The notes under the pieces are model-generated. The model made no database searches and had not been told where the DNA came from. It saw only the letters and a list, made by a program, of their open reading frames with translations. This document shows positions 28,291 through 36,457 of a DNA stretch of 64,000 nucleotides, piece after piece (within the stretch, counting starts at the first letter, position 1; the number at the start of each line of letters is the position of its first letter). A program made the position numbers and the translations under genes. Origin of the DNA: Spartobacteria bacterium (lineage in GTDB: Bacteria; Verrucomicrobiota; Verrucomicrobiia; Chthoniobacterales; UBA10450); assembly GCA_003134785.1 (NCBI GenBank), contig PLCN01000017.1, forward strand, positions 124,001-188,000. Direction: 5' to 3'.

Positions 28291-29172
28291 ATGGAATTGA
28301 AGCGTTATCTCGTCTTACGGCAGAAAGAGGTGGACCGCGCGCTCGATCGCTTTTTGCCGAAGGAATCGACGCCACCCGCCACGATTCACAAGGCAATGCG
28401 ATACAGCTTGTTCGCCGGCGGGAAACGCTTGCGGCCGATTCTTTGTCTCGCTGCAACGGAAGCTTGTGGCGGCAAAATCAGCGCGGCCCTTCCGCTGGCC
28501 TGCGCCGTGGAATGCATCCACACCTACTCACTCGTGCATGACGATCTCCCCAGTATGGACAACGACGATCTTCGCCGTGGCCGCGCGACCTCCCACAAAG
28601 TTTTCGGAGATGGGATCGCCATTCTGGCCGGTGACGCGCTGCTGACGATCGCGTTCGAAATTGCGGCGCACGTGAAGAGCACCAAGCGATATGACCTCCG
28701 CGAGATCCTTCGCGAAATCGCCGTCGCGGCGGGAAGCCGGAAACTGATCGCGGGGCAGGTGGCCGATCTTGAAGCAGAGGGCCGGCGCATCAATCGGACG
28801 CAATTGCGTTTCATCCACGAAAACAAAACCGCAGCGCTCTTGACCGCTTCCGTTCGTTTGGGTGCGATGGCGGCCAATGCCAGCATTAAGCAGTTGGCGG
28901 CGATTACGGCATTCGGTCGCGCGCTCGGCCTGGCGTTTCAGGTTATCGACGACATTCTCGACGTCACACAAACCTCGGAGAAGTTGGGAAAAAGCGCAGG
29001 CAAAGATGTGGCCGCGAAGAAAGCGACCTACCCGGCCGTGATCGGCCTGGAAAAATCGCGGATCGAAGCGCGGCGGCTGACTTCGGAAGCGCATGGCGCG
29101 CTGAAATCTCTCGGGGAAAACGCCACCGTCCTGCGCGCGCTCGCGGATTATTTACTGCAGCGCGAATACTGA
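28291..29172 (+). CDS. Polyprenyl (farnesyl/geranylgeranyl) diphosphate synthase
   Basis: 293 residues. A trans-prenyltransferase that condenses isopentenyl diphosphate with allylic diphosphates. It has the first Asp-rich motif DDLPSMDNDDLRRG (near residue 84), KLIAGQVADL, and the second Asp-rich motif DDILDVT (near residue 219), followed by GKSAGKDVAAKKATYPAVIG. The two-residue insertion in the first motif (DDxxxxD) is typical of bacterial IspA-type enzymes. Likely makes the C15/C20 precursor for quinones or undecaprenyl phosphate. Confidence 0.93.
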   Translation: MELKRYLVLRQKEVDRALDRFLPKESTPPATIHKAMRYSLFAGGKRLRPILCLAATEACGGKISAALPLACAVECIHTYSLVHDDLPSMDNDDLRRGRATSHKVFGDGIAILAGDALLTIAFEIAAHVKSTKRYDLREILREIAVAAGSRKLIAGQVADLEAEGRRINRTQLRFIHENKTAALLTASVRLGAMAANASIKQLAAITAFGRALGLAFQVIDDILDVTQTSEKLGKSAGKDVAAKKATYPAVIGLEKSRIEARRLTSEAHGALKSLGENATVLRALADYLLQREY

Positions 29173-29180
29173 GCTCCTTT

Positions 29181-29311
29181 CTGGGGAGCGCAGGCTGCTA
29201 GCCTGCATCAGCCGGCAGCTTGCCGGCGTCATCGTCTCTTGAACACGTGACTGTGCTCGGTCTTTTCGGCAAGCTGCCGAAAAGTGCAGGCTAGCAGCCT
29301 GCGCTCCCCAG
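29181..29311. repeat. MITE-like four-hairpin element, copy 2
   Basis: 131 bp with 27-bp perfect terminal inverted repeats starting CTGGGGAGCGCAGGCTGCT and ending with its complement. Internal hairpins again have triplet loops (GCCGGCA-GCT-TGCCGGC and TTTTCGGCA-AGC-TGCCGAAAA). It fills the spacer between the convergent polyprenyl synthase and tsaD genes. Confidence 0.88.
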
Positions 29312-29318
29312 AGTCGGA

Positions 29319-30368
29319 TCACGCCAGTGCGAGATTCGGATCGATTTCCTGAGTCAGCTCCGATTCAAAGCCGGCTTGGAAACGCAACGACGCGGCAAAC
29401 GCGATCATCGCGGCGTTGTCAGTGCAGAGATCAGGGACCGCGGTGAGAAGTCTCACTCTGGCTCGATTACACGCTTCGCTCATCTGATCGCGCAAGGCCC
29501 GATTGCAACTCACTCCACCACTTACGGTGACCAGTTTCGTTTTGCTCTGGCGCGCGGCGCGCAATGTTTTCTTCACCAACACTTCCACAACAGCGCGTTG
29601 GAAAGAGGCGCAAAGATCGCCGCGGGTTTCATCCGATATCGTTCCCAATTTCGCCAGCTGATATCGCACGGCGGTCTTCAACCCGCTGAAGCTGAAATTG
29701 TGATCGCCGGAATCGAGCATGCTTCGCGGAAACTCGAAGCGCGTTGCATTGCCTGACAATGCTCGCCGCTCAACCTCCGGTCCACCCGGATACCCGAGGC
29801 CGAGCATCTTCGCGACTTTATCGAATGCTTCGCCCGCGGCGTCATCCACCGTCCGCCCCATAACGCGGTAGTCAGCTACGCCCCGTACTTCGACCAGCAG
29901 CGTGTGTCCGCCGCTCACGATGAGCGAAACGTTCGGCTCGATCGTGGCACGGGCATCTTGCCCGTGAGTTGCACATCGGCTGGAAGCCGATGCCACGAAA
30001 AAAGGCGAGAGCAGATGGCCTTCGAGATGATTGATCGCCAGATATGGTTTCGAGAAACCGAGCGCGAGACCTTTCGCGATGGAAGCTCCGATCATGAGCG
30101 AACTGGCGAGTCCGGGTCCTGAAGTCGCGGCAAATGCATCTACTTGCTTGAGGGCGATGCCCGCTTTTTTCACAGCGTCGTCCAGAAGACGCGGCGCGTG
30201 CAGGAGATGATTGCGCGACGCTACCTCGGGGACCACGCCGCCGTAGGCCTCATGTTCCCGCTGCGACGCAACTTCGCTGGCGAGCAATTCATTCCCGCGC
30301 AAAATGGCGACGGCCGTTTCGTCGCACGAAGTTTCGATCGCGAGAATGGTGTGCATCAGAGAAGACAT
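29319..30368 (-). CDS. tsaD: tRNA N6-adenosine threonylcarbamoyltransferase TsaD, with in-frame repeat insertion
   Basis: 349 residues. Makes the universal t6A modification with TsaB/E. Motifs: ILAIETSCDETAVAI, GGVVPEVASRNH, the metal ligands HLEGH, IVSGGHT, DDAAGEAFDKVAKMLGLGYP, FSFSGLKTA, and CTDNAAMIA. Between HLEGHLLSP and LIVSGGHT the family usually has about 13-15 residues. Here there are about 27, because residues 124-142 (FVASASSRCATHGQDARAT) are encoded by a 57-bp palindromic element. An alternative start four codons in (MHTILAIETS) is equally plausible. Confidence 0.95.
   Translation of the reverse strand: MSSLMHTILAIETSCDETAVAILRGNELLASEVASQREHEAYGGVVPEVASRNHLLHAPRLLDDAVKKAGIALKQVDAFAATSGPGLASSLMIGASIAKGLALGFSKPYLAINHLEGHLLSPFFVASASSRCATHGQDARATIEPNVSLIVSGGHTLLVEVRGVADYRVMGRTVDDAAGEAFDKVAKMLGLGYPGGPEVERRALSGNATRFEFPRSMLDSGDHNFSFSGLKTAVRYQLAKLGTISDETRGDLCASFQRAVVEVLVKKTLRAARQSKTKLVTVSGGVSCNRALRDQMSEACNRARVRLLTAVPDLCTDNAAMIAFAASLRFQAGFESELTQEIDPNLALA
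29942..29998. repeat. 57-bp twin-hairpin element read in frame within tsaD
   Basis: Terminal inverted repeats TCGTGGCA / TGCCACGA enclose two hairpins, CGGGCA-TCT-TGCCCG and TCGGCT-GGA-AGCCGA. Length 57 bp is 19 codons, so the tsaD reading frame is kept and the peptide THGQDARAT results. Confidence 0.88.
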
Positions 30369-30376
30369 ACTACGCC

Positions 30377-30543
30377 GTCATCCCGAGCCGCGCAGACGGG
30401 GAGGGACCTCACAGTCGAAGGAACGGCACTCGCGCAATGGCTTCGCGAAGCTCGTAAGGCGCGCGGTGAACTGAGCGGCTAGTGGCTTGTGTAACTTCAG
30501 AACAGTTGTGAGGTCCCTCGCCGCCTGCGCGGCTCGGGATGAC
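30377..30543. repeat. MITE-like element with 37-bp inverted termini
   Basis: 167 bp. The left end (GTCATCCCGAGCCGCGCAG...GAGGGACCTCACA) and the complement of the right end match over about 37 bp with two differences. The internal 90 bp is not conserved with anything here. It lies upstream of tsaD and downstream of the S41 protease gene. No transposase. Confidence 0.85.
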
Positions 30544-30586
30544 AAACCAAAAATCGCAACTGGGTGGCGAGCGCGTTAAGAGCAGT

Positions 30587-31885
30587 TCACTTCTTTACCG
30601 GCTCGGACTTCGACGGGTTCTCCTGCGCGTAAACCATCACGCCTTTCAGCGCATCGATCGCGCGCAGCAACTGTGGATCCTTTGACTTGATCAGGTTCTT
30701 TTCGTCCTCCGGCTTCACGTTCTCGGCGTTGCGCATGGCAAAGAGCGCACGCTCCTGTTCCGCGCTCATCGGAACGCGGATGTTCGGCACGACGCCGTTC
30801 CCATGGATGACCTGTTTGCTCGGTGTGTAATATTTCGCCGTGGTGAAACGCAGCGCCGAGCCGTCCGGCAGTTGCACCACGTTTTGGACGGAACCTTTTC
30901 CAAAGGTAGTTTCGCCTACAAGCACCGCGCGTTTCAGATCCTTCAACGCGCCGGCCACGATTTCAGAACCACTCGCGCTGCCTTCGTTAACCAGCACCAC
31001 AAGCGGAAAGCGCGGACGCTCTTTCGTCGCGCCCGAAGTCGCATAATCGTGCTGCTGCGACGCAACCCGCCCCTGCGTGGAAACGACCTTCGTATTCGGC
31101 GGCAAGAACTGCGCGCAAACATCGACCGCGACATTCAACAACCCACCCGGATTGTTCCGGAGATCGAGCACCAGCGCCTGCATCCCTTTTTTCTGCAGCT
31201 CGTCGAGCGCCTTCGCTAATTCCTCTGCGGTGGGCTCGTTGAACTGAATCAAGCGGACGTAACCAATCTTGAACGGGCCGCTCAGTTCCGTATCGAGCAG
31301 CTTCGTCCCTTTGACGCTCTGCACTTTTATTTCCACGCGCTCGAGCGCGAAATCTTTGATCTCCTTGTTCGAGGGACGCAGGATCGTCAGCGTCACTTTT
31401 TGTCCGGCGGTTCCGCGGAGAACGTTCACCGCGTCCTGCAAATCCATTTTTTCAGTCGAGTTCCCGTTGATCCGCAGAATTTGATCGCCGGAAAGAATGC
31501 CGGCCTTCGCCGCCGGCGTGTCTTCCATCGCCGTGATCACGGTAAGCAATCCGCTCTTCACTGAAACCTCGATGCCGAGTCCGTTGAACCGGCTGCGGGT
31601 ATCGTCCTGCATGTCCTTGAAGTCATCAGGCTCCATGAACTGGCTGTGTGGATCGAGCGACGCGAGCATGCCTCTCATCGCAGCGTAAATGAGATCGTGG
31701 TAACTGGTCTTGTTGCCATCGACGTAGTCCTGCCGGAGCAACTGGACCGCTTTCGCGAAGACGGAGATCTGCGCGTAGCCGCTGTCGTCATCGGCGGCGG
31801 CGTGGGCGGAATAAAAGCGGACGCCCAGGAGGACGTTGAACAGAATGAGGCACGCAAAAGTGCTGATCAAAAGGCGGCGTTTCAT
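30587..31885 (-). CDS. S41 family C-terminal processing peptidase
   Basis: 432 residues from the ATG at 31883-31885 (MKRRLLISTFACLILFNVLL), a signal anchor. A helical region (YDLIYAAMRGMLASLDPHS-type, actually SYHDLIYAAMRGMLASLDPH) leads into a PDZ domain at about residues 85-170 (FNGLGIEVSVKSGLLTVITA; GILSGDQILRINGN). The S41 catalytic core follows: VLDLRNNPGGLLNVAVDVC, the Ser nucleophile in NEGSASGSEIVAGAL, and the Lys in GETTFGKGSVQNV. A CtpA/Prc-type periplasmic protease. Confidence 0.92.
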   Translation of the reverse strand: MKRRLLISTFACLILFNVLLGVRFYSAHAAADDDSGYAQISVFAKAVQLLRQDYVDGNKTSYHDLIYAAMRGMLASLDPHSQFMEPDDFKDMQDDTRSRFNGLGIEVSVKSGLLTVITAMEDTPAAKAGILSGDQILRINGNSTEKMDLQDAVNVLRGTAGQKVTLTILRPSNKEIKDFALERVEIKVQSVKGTKLLDTELSGPFKIGYVRLIQFNEPTAEELAKALDELQKKGMQALVLDLRNNPGGLLNVAVDVCAQFLPPNTKVVSTQGRVASQQHDYATSGATKERPRFPLVVLVNEGSASGSEIVAGALKDLKRAVLVGETTFGKGSVQNVVQLPDGSALRFTTAKYYTPSKQVIHGNGVVPNIRVPMSAEQERALFAMRNAENVKPEDEKNLIKSKDPQLLRAIDALKGVMVYAQENPSKSEPVKK

Positions 31886-31979
31886 ATGAGATTCGGTTGT
31901 CCCAGGCGCGACGATGATCGCCCATGCGGAAATTTTTGGCAACGCGCAATGCGTCGGCTAAGGTGCGGGCAGTAAATCG

Positions 31980-32034
31980 AGGAGGGGCGCTTTTCAAGCG
32001 TCCCCGGCGGTTTGGAACCGCTGCTCCTTGTAGG
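31980..32034. repeat. Twin-hairpin repeat upstream of the second DUF885 gene
   Basis: GAGGAGGGGCGCTTTTCAAGCGTCCC forms one stem. CGGCGGTT-TGG-AACCGCTG forms the second and is followed by CTCCTTGTAG. The TGTAG end links it to the CTGTAGC family. Confidence 0.6.
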
Positions 32035-32046
32035 ACCGCTTCCGTG

Positions 32047-34008
32047 ATGAAACTACGCTCGTTTGCATTAACCCTCGCGCTTTGTCTGCCGCTTTCGAGC
32101 GCGGTGGCCGTGCGTTCGCCTTCTCCGTCGTCTACACCTTCGCCATCGCCCTCGAGGAAACCGGCGCCGTCACCGCCGCTGAAGATTACACCGTTGTCTT
32201 CGCCGAAACCCTCCCCCACTCCGAAACCTTCACCGACGCCCTCAGCCCCACCGACACCAAAGCCCTCGTCAACTCCGAAGCCTTCTCCGGCACCCAAACC
32301 TTCACCATCAGTAAAGCCCGACGTAGAGCTGGACACCGTCGCGGACGAATTCATCCGCGGTTATCTCGCGGCCCGGCCGCTGCACGCGACCGAGCTGGGT
32401 TTTCACGAATACGATGGCCGCATCAGCGAATACACGCGGCTCGCGATCGATGCGGAGCTGGCCCGGCTGAAACGCTTCGATGAGCGGCTGAAAAAATTCG
32501 ATCTGACCAAGCTCAGTCCGCGCGCCTCGATCGATTTGCGGCTGCTCCAGACCGCGATCAGGAAGGAGCTTTTTCTCGCGCAGGACGTCTCCATCTACGA
32601 GCACAATCCGATGACCTACGCGCGTGCCATCGACGTGAGCGTTTATGTGAAACACAAGTATGCGCCGATCGAGGACCGCGTCCGCAGCATCATTGTTGTC
32701 GAAAACCAAGCCCCGAACATCATGATCGCGGCGAAAACCAATCTCGCCGAGGTCCTGCCGAAACCATACGTCGAGCTGGCGATCCTGAGCGCGCGGGGCG
32801 CCGCGGAGTTTTTGAAAAAGAATTTGGTCGACGCGCTGAGCGACCTGAAAGACGAAAGTCTGCGCGCGGCCTTCCTGCAATCCAATCGCCGGGCCGCGAG
32901 CGCGCTCTCCGATTATGCGGCCTGGCTCGAAAAGGAAAAACTTCCGAAGGCCACGGCGGAATTCGCCATCGGCGAGGAAAAATATCGCGCGTTGCTGGCC
33001 GGCACGGAACTGGTCGATTGGCCTCCCGCGAAAATTCTCGAGCTCGGTTTATCGGAACTGAAACGCGCCCAGGAAATTTTTGCCGAAGCGGCGAAGACGG
33101 TCGATCCGACCAAGACGCCGCTCGAAGTCTACCAACAAATCCAAAGCGAACATCCAACCGCGGAGAACCTGATTCCGGAAATCACGAAGAAGCTCGATTC
33201 GATTCGCAAGTTTGTGGTCGATCACAAACTGGTCACGATCCCGTCGGAGGTGCGGGCGCAGGTGAAAGAGACGCCGCAGTATCGGCGCGCCACCAGTTTT
33301 GCTTCCATGGAGACGCCGGGCCCTTTCGAGAAAAGGGCAACCGAAGCTTACTTCTACGTCACGCCGCCCGAGGCCGATTGGCCCGAAGAGCAAAAGAACG
33401 AGTGGCTCACTTCGTTCAACTCCTACTTCGCGGACCTGATTGCCATGCACGAGACCTATCCCGGGCATTACGTGCAGCATCTCCACCTGAACGCTTCCAA
33501 GACCACCAGGGCGGAGAAGATTTTCAGCACCACTTCCTTCACCGAGGGCTGGGCGCATTACTGCGAGAAAATGATGATCGATGAAGGATTCGGCGCCGCC
33601 ACCGAACCGAATTCTACGGACGAAGATCAGAAGCGCGCCGCGAAATACCGAATGGCGCAGGCGCAGGCGGCGCTGGTCCGATTGTGCCGGCTGGCCGTTT
33701 CAATCAAGATGCATACGCAGGGGATGTCAGTGGACGACGCGGCGAAGTTCTTCCAGGAAAATTGCTACCTTGAAGCGAAACCCGCGCGGGCCGAGGCGAT
33801 GCGCGGAACGTTCGATGTCGGCTACTTCAACTACACGTTAGGCAAGCTTCAGATCCTGAAGCTGCGCAAAGATTACGAAGCGCAGGAAGGCGAAAATTTT
33901 TCCCTGAAAAAATTCCACGACGAATTACTCAACCATGGGATGCTGCCTATTCGCCTGCTGCGCGAGATCATGCTCAAAGACAAAACGACATGGGACGACG
34001 TTCTCTAG
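32047..34008 (+). CDS. DUF885 family exported protein with Pro/Ser linker
   Basis: 653 residues from the ATG at 32047 (MKLRSFALTLALCLPLSSAV), a clear signal peptide. Residues 22-92 are a Ser/Pro/Lys repeat linker (SPTPKPSPTPSAPPTPKPS). The DUF885 domain then runs to the end, with HETYPGHYVQHLHL near residue 468 and TEGWAHYCEKMMIDEGFG near 500. It is a distant paralogue of the 16075-17766 protein, which lacks the linker. The linker may span peptidoglycan or hold the enzyme off the membrane; that is inference. Confidence 0.88.
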   Translation: MKLRSFALTLALCLPLSSAVAVRSPSPSSTPSPSPSRKPAPSPPLKITPLSSPKPSPTPKPSPTPSAPPTPKPSSTPKPSPAPKPSPSVKPDVELDTVADEFIRGYLAARPLHATELGFHEYDGRISEYTRLAIDAELARLKRFDERLKKFDLTKLSPRASIDLRLLQTAIRKELFLAQDVSIYEHNPMTYARAIDVSVYVKHKYAPIEDRVRSIIVVENQAPNIMIAAKTNLAEVLPKPYVELAILSARGAAEFLKKNLVDALSDLKDESLRAAFLQSNRRAASALSDYAAWLEKEKLPKATAEFAIGEEKYRALLAGTELVDWPPAKILELGLSELKRAQEIFAEAAKTVDPTKTPLEVYQQIQSEHPTAENLIPEITKKLDSIRKFVVDHKLVTIPSEVRAQVKETPQYRRATSFASMETPGPFEKRATEAYFYVTPPEADWPEEQKNEWLTSFNSYFADLIAMHETYPGHYVQHLHLNASKTTRAEKIFSTTSFTEGWAHYCEKMMIDEGFGAATEPNSTDEDQKRAAKYRMAQAQAALVRLCRLAVSIKMHTQGMSVDDAAKFFQENCYLEAKPARAEAMRGTFDVGYFNYTLGKLQILKLRKDYEAQEGENFSLKKFHDELLNHGMLPIRLLREIMLKDKTTWDDVL

Positions 34009-34034
34009 GCGGTGCGGTGCCGTGCCGCGTCTTC

Positions 34035-34152
34035 TTTAGCCGCCGCCCTGTGGGCGGCGTGGCGGTTGACGTCAATCGATTAGCTCGCGGTCCTCACACG
34101 TCCTCAAAATGAAGCGCCCCTTTTTCTCGCTTCGCATAGCGAAGCGGCTACA
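34035..34152. repeat. CTGTAGC-family twin-hairpin unit
   Basis: Left half TTTAGCC + GCCGCCC-TGT-GGGCGGC (34035-34059). Right half CGCTTCGC-ATA-GCGAAGCG + GCTACAG (34128-34152). The constant ends point outward. Confidence 0.75.
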
Positions 34153-34238
34153 GAAAACAAGGAAGATTACAGCCACACAGTTCGAAGGCTCTGCGCAATT
34201 TGCTTAAGACTCGCGGCTATTTCTTCCTCTGTGGTAAC

Positions 34239-34272
34239 CTAGGTAATCCGTGAAACCTTACGGATGACCTAG
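34239..34272 (+). promoter_or_regulatory. Hairpin directly upstream of a GTG start
   Basis: CTAGGTAATCCGT (34239-34251) pairs with ACGGATGACCTAG (34260-34272) around an 8-base loop, with one A-G mismatch. It ends two bases before the GTG start of the TolB-like/TPR gene, so it would cover the ribosome entry site. No Shine-Dalgarno sequence is seen outside it. Confidence 0.5.
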
Positions 34273-34274
34273 CG

Positions 34275-36338
34275 GTGACTCTTACCAATTTCCTAGCCGA
34301 ACTAAAACGGCGCAACGTTTACAAGGTCGCGATCGCCTATGGCGTCATGGCCTGGCTGCTCATCCAGATCGCCAGTCAGATTTTTCCGATCTTCGGCGTA
34401 CCCAATTGGGCGGTTCGACTCGTTGTTCTCCTATTAGTGATCGGTTATCCGATCGCCCTGATTTTCTCCTGGGTCTTCGAAATGACGCCGGAGGGAATTA
34501 AGCGCACCGAAGACGTCGTGCCTAACGAGGCACCCATTCGCGGCACCGGCCGCAAGCTTGACCTTCTAATCATCGTTGTCCTGCTGGTCGTCATCACCAT
34601 CATGATTTTCCGGGGATTTCATCATCATGTTTCTACGAGCACTTCCTCGATTCCAGAAAAGAGCATCGCTGTACTGCCATTCGAAAATCTGAGCGCGAAC
34701 CAGGAGAACGTCTATTTCGCGAATGGGGTGCAGAACGAAATTCTAACTAACCTCGCCAAGATCGCGGACTTGAAAGTGATCAGCCACACCAGCGTGATGC
34801 AATACAAGAGCGGGATAGCTAGGAATCTCCATGAGATCGGGCAACAGCTCGGCGTGGTGCATCTGCTTGAAGGCAGCGTCCAGCGGGAAGGAGGGAAGGT
34901 GCGGGTAAACGTCCAGTTAATCGATGCCCGGACCGACGTGCACCTTTGGGCCCAGACCTACGACCGTGATCTCGCTGACGTATTCGCGATTCAAAGCGAA
35001 ATTGCCAAAGCTATTGCCGATCAGCTTCAGGCCAAGCTCTCGCTCAGCGAAATAGCAGCGATTGAAGAGCGACCAACCAGCGACCTTGTCGCCTACGATC
35101 TTCACCTACACGCTGCGTCTTTGATCGATGAGGCCTCCTATTATGGCCTTAATACCGAGAAGAATCTCTTTCAAGCAGTGGAATTGCTCAACCAGGCGAT
35201 CGCGCGGGACCCGGCTTTTCTTCTGGCCTATTGCAAGCTGGCTGAGGCTCACGACGGGATTTACTGGAACGACATCGATCACACGCAAGGCCGCCTGGAC
35301 CTGGCGAATGCGGCCATCAATTCCGCTTTTCGACTGAGACCGGATTCGGGCGAGGCTCACCTCGCCTTGGCTGTGCACTTTTACAACGGCTACCTCGAGT
35401 ACGACCACGCGCTGAGTGAGCTAGCCATCGCCGTCCGCAGAATGCCGAACAACGCGCGGATCTTTGAATGGCGCGGCTATATCAATCGAAGACAAGACCG
35501 CTGGCAGGAAGCCGAGCACGACTTCAAGCGCGCGATGGAATTGGATCCGCAAAACCGCGACCTCCTCTTCGGATCCGCCTTCACTTACCTTTGCGCGCGC
35601 GATTATAACAAAGCCAGAGAGGTTTCTGATCGCGCCCTGGCTCTCAAAACAAAGAACAATTACATCCGGCTACTTCCCGGTTGGATCGACTTCCATGAGC
35701 AAGCCGATACCCGACCATGGCAGGCCGCTCTCGAAAAGATAATCTCGGACGACCCTGCGTCAGCGTTGGATTTGGCGCGCCAGCGCTTCTTTCTCGCTCT
35801 ATACCGGCGCGATCCCGTCGCCGCCGATCGTGCCCTGGCGTCGCTAGTCGAAAGTAGCATGCGTGGACGAGGTATAGGTGCGGTCGAATTTAGCCGAGCT
35901 TACGCGCAGGGTTTGGTTGCGCGGATGAAAGGAGATTCAACTGGTGCGCGCGATGCCTTTAGCGCCGCGCGTCTGCAGCAGGAGCAAGTCGTCCGCGCAG
36001 ATTCTAACGACGGCTCCCAACTCTGTTTCCTGGGTTTGATCGATGCTTCGCTGGGGCGAAAAGAAGAAGCTCTCGATGAGGCGCGCCGGGCCGTCGAGCT
36101 TCTCCCGGTATCGAAAGACGCGCTCAACGGCACGGAAATCCTTTATTTTTATGCAGTGATCTGTGCCTGGAGCGGCGAGCGCGACCTGGCGATCGAGCAA
36201 CTGAAGATTCTCGCCAAAAACCCTGCCGGCGCATCCTACGGCGAGATCCGCCTCGATCCGTTTTGGGATTCGTTGCGGGGCGATCCACGCTTCGAGCAAA
36301 TTGTTGTCTCGCTCGCACCGAAGCCAGATTCGCGTTGA
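34275..36338 (+). CDS. Membrane protein with TolB/FlgO-like and TPR domains
   Basis: 687 residues with a GTG start. The cytoplasmic/membrane N-terminus (FLAELKRRNVYKVAIAYGVM) has two or three transmembrane segments (WLLIQIASQIFPIFGV; LVVLLLVIGYPIALIFSWVF; LDLLIIVVLLVVITIMIF). A TolB-like N-terminal domain follows at about residues 128-255 (KSIAVLPFENLSANQENVYF). TPR repeats fill the C-terminal 400 residues. This architecture is common in Verrucomicrobia and Proteobacteria as COG5616-type proteins, often with a DNA-binding or cyclase domain that is missing here. Role unknown. Upstream of the stop-less 5' region a strong hairpin precedes the start. Confidence 0.85.
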   Translation: MTLTNFLAELKRRNVYKVAIAYGVMAWLLIQIASQIFPIFGVPNWAVRLVVLLLVIGYPIALIFSWVFEMTPEGIKRTEDVVPNEAPIRGTGRKLDLLIIVVLLVVITIMIFRGFHHHVSTSTSSIPEKSIAVLPFENLSANQENVYFANGVQNEILTNLAKIADLKVISHTSVMQYKSGIARNLHEIGQQLGVVHLLEGSVQREGGKVRVNVQLIDARTDVHLWAQTYDRDLADVFAIQSEIAKAIADQLQAKLSLSEIAAIEERPTSDLVAYDLHLHAASLIDEASYYGLNTEKNLFQAVELLNQAIARDPAFLLAYCKLAEAHDGIYWNDIDHTQGRLDLANAAINSAFRLRPDSGEAHLALAVHFYNGYLEYDHALSELAIAVRRMPNNARIFEWRGYINRRQDRWQEAEHDFKRAMELDPQNRDLLFGSAFTYLCARDYNKAREVSDRALALKTKNNYIRLLPGWIDFHEQADTRPWQAALEKIISDDPASALDLARQRFFLALYRRDPVAADRALASLVESSMRGRGIGAVEFSRAYAQGLVARMKGDSTGARDAFSAARLQQEQVVRADSNDGSQLCFLGLIDASLGRKEEALDEARRAVELLPVSKDALNGTEILYFYAVICAWSGERDLAIEQLKILAKNPAGASYGEIRLDPFWDSLRGDPRFEQIVVSLAPKPDSR

Positions 36339-36377
36339 CACCTTTTCGAATGGGACGGCGGCACGGCGCCTCCTCCT

Positions 36378-36457
36378 CTGTAGCCGCCGCCCTATTGGCG
36401 GCGATCCGCAAGAACTGCTTACGCCAATCAGCGCTTCGCACAGCGAAGCGGCTACAG
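36378..36457. repeat. CTGTAGC-family twin-hairpin unit overlapping the rmuC stop
   Basis: Left half CTGTAGCC + GCCGCC...GGCGGC (36378-36403). Right half GCTTCGC-ACA-GCGAAGC + GGCTACAG (36433-36457). The CTA at 36452-36454 is the TAG stop codon of rmuC on the minus strand. Confidence 0.88.
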
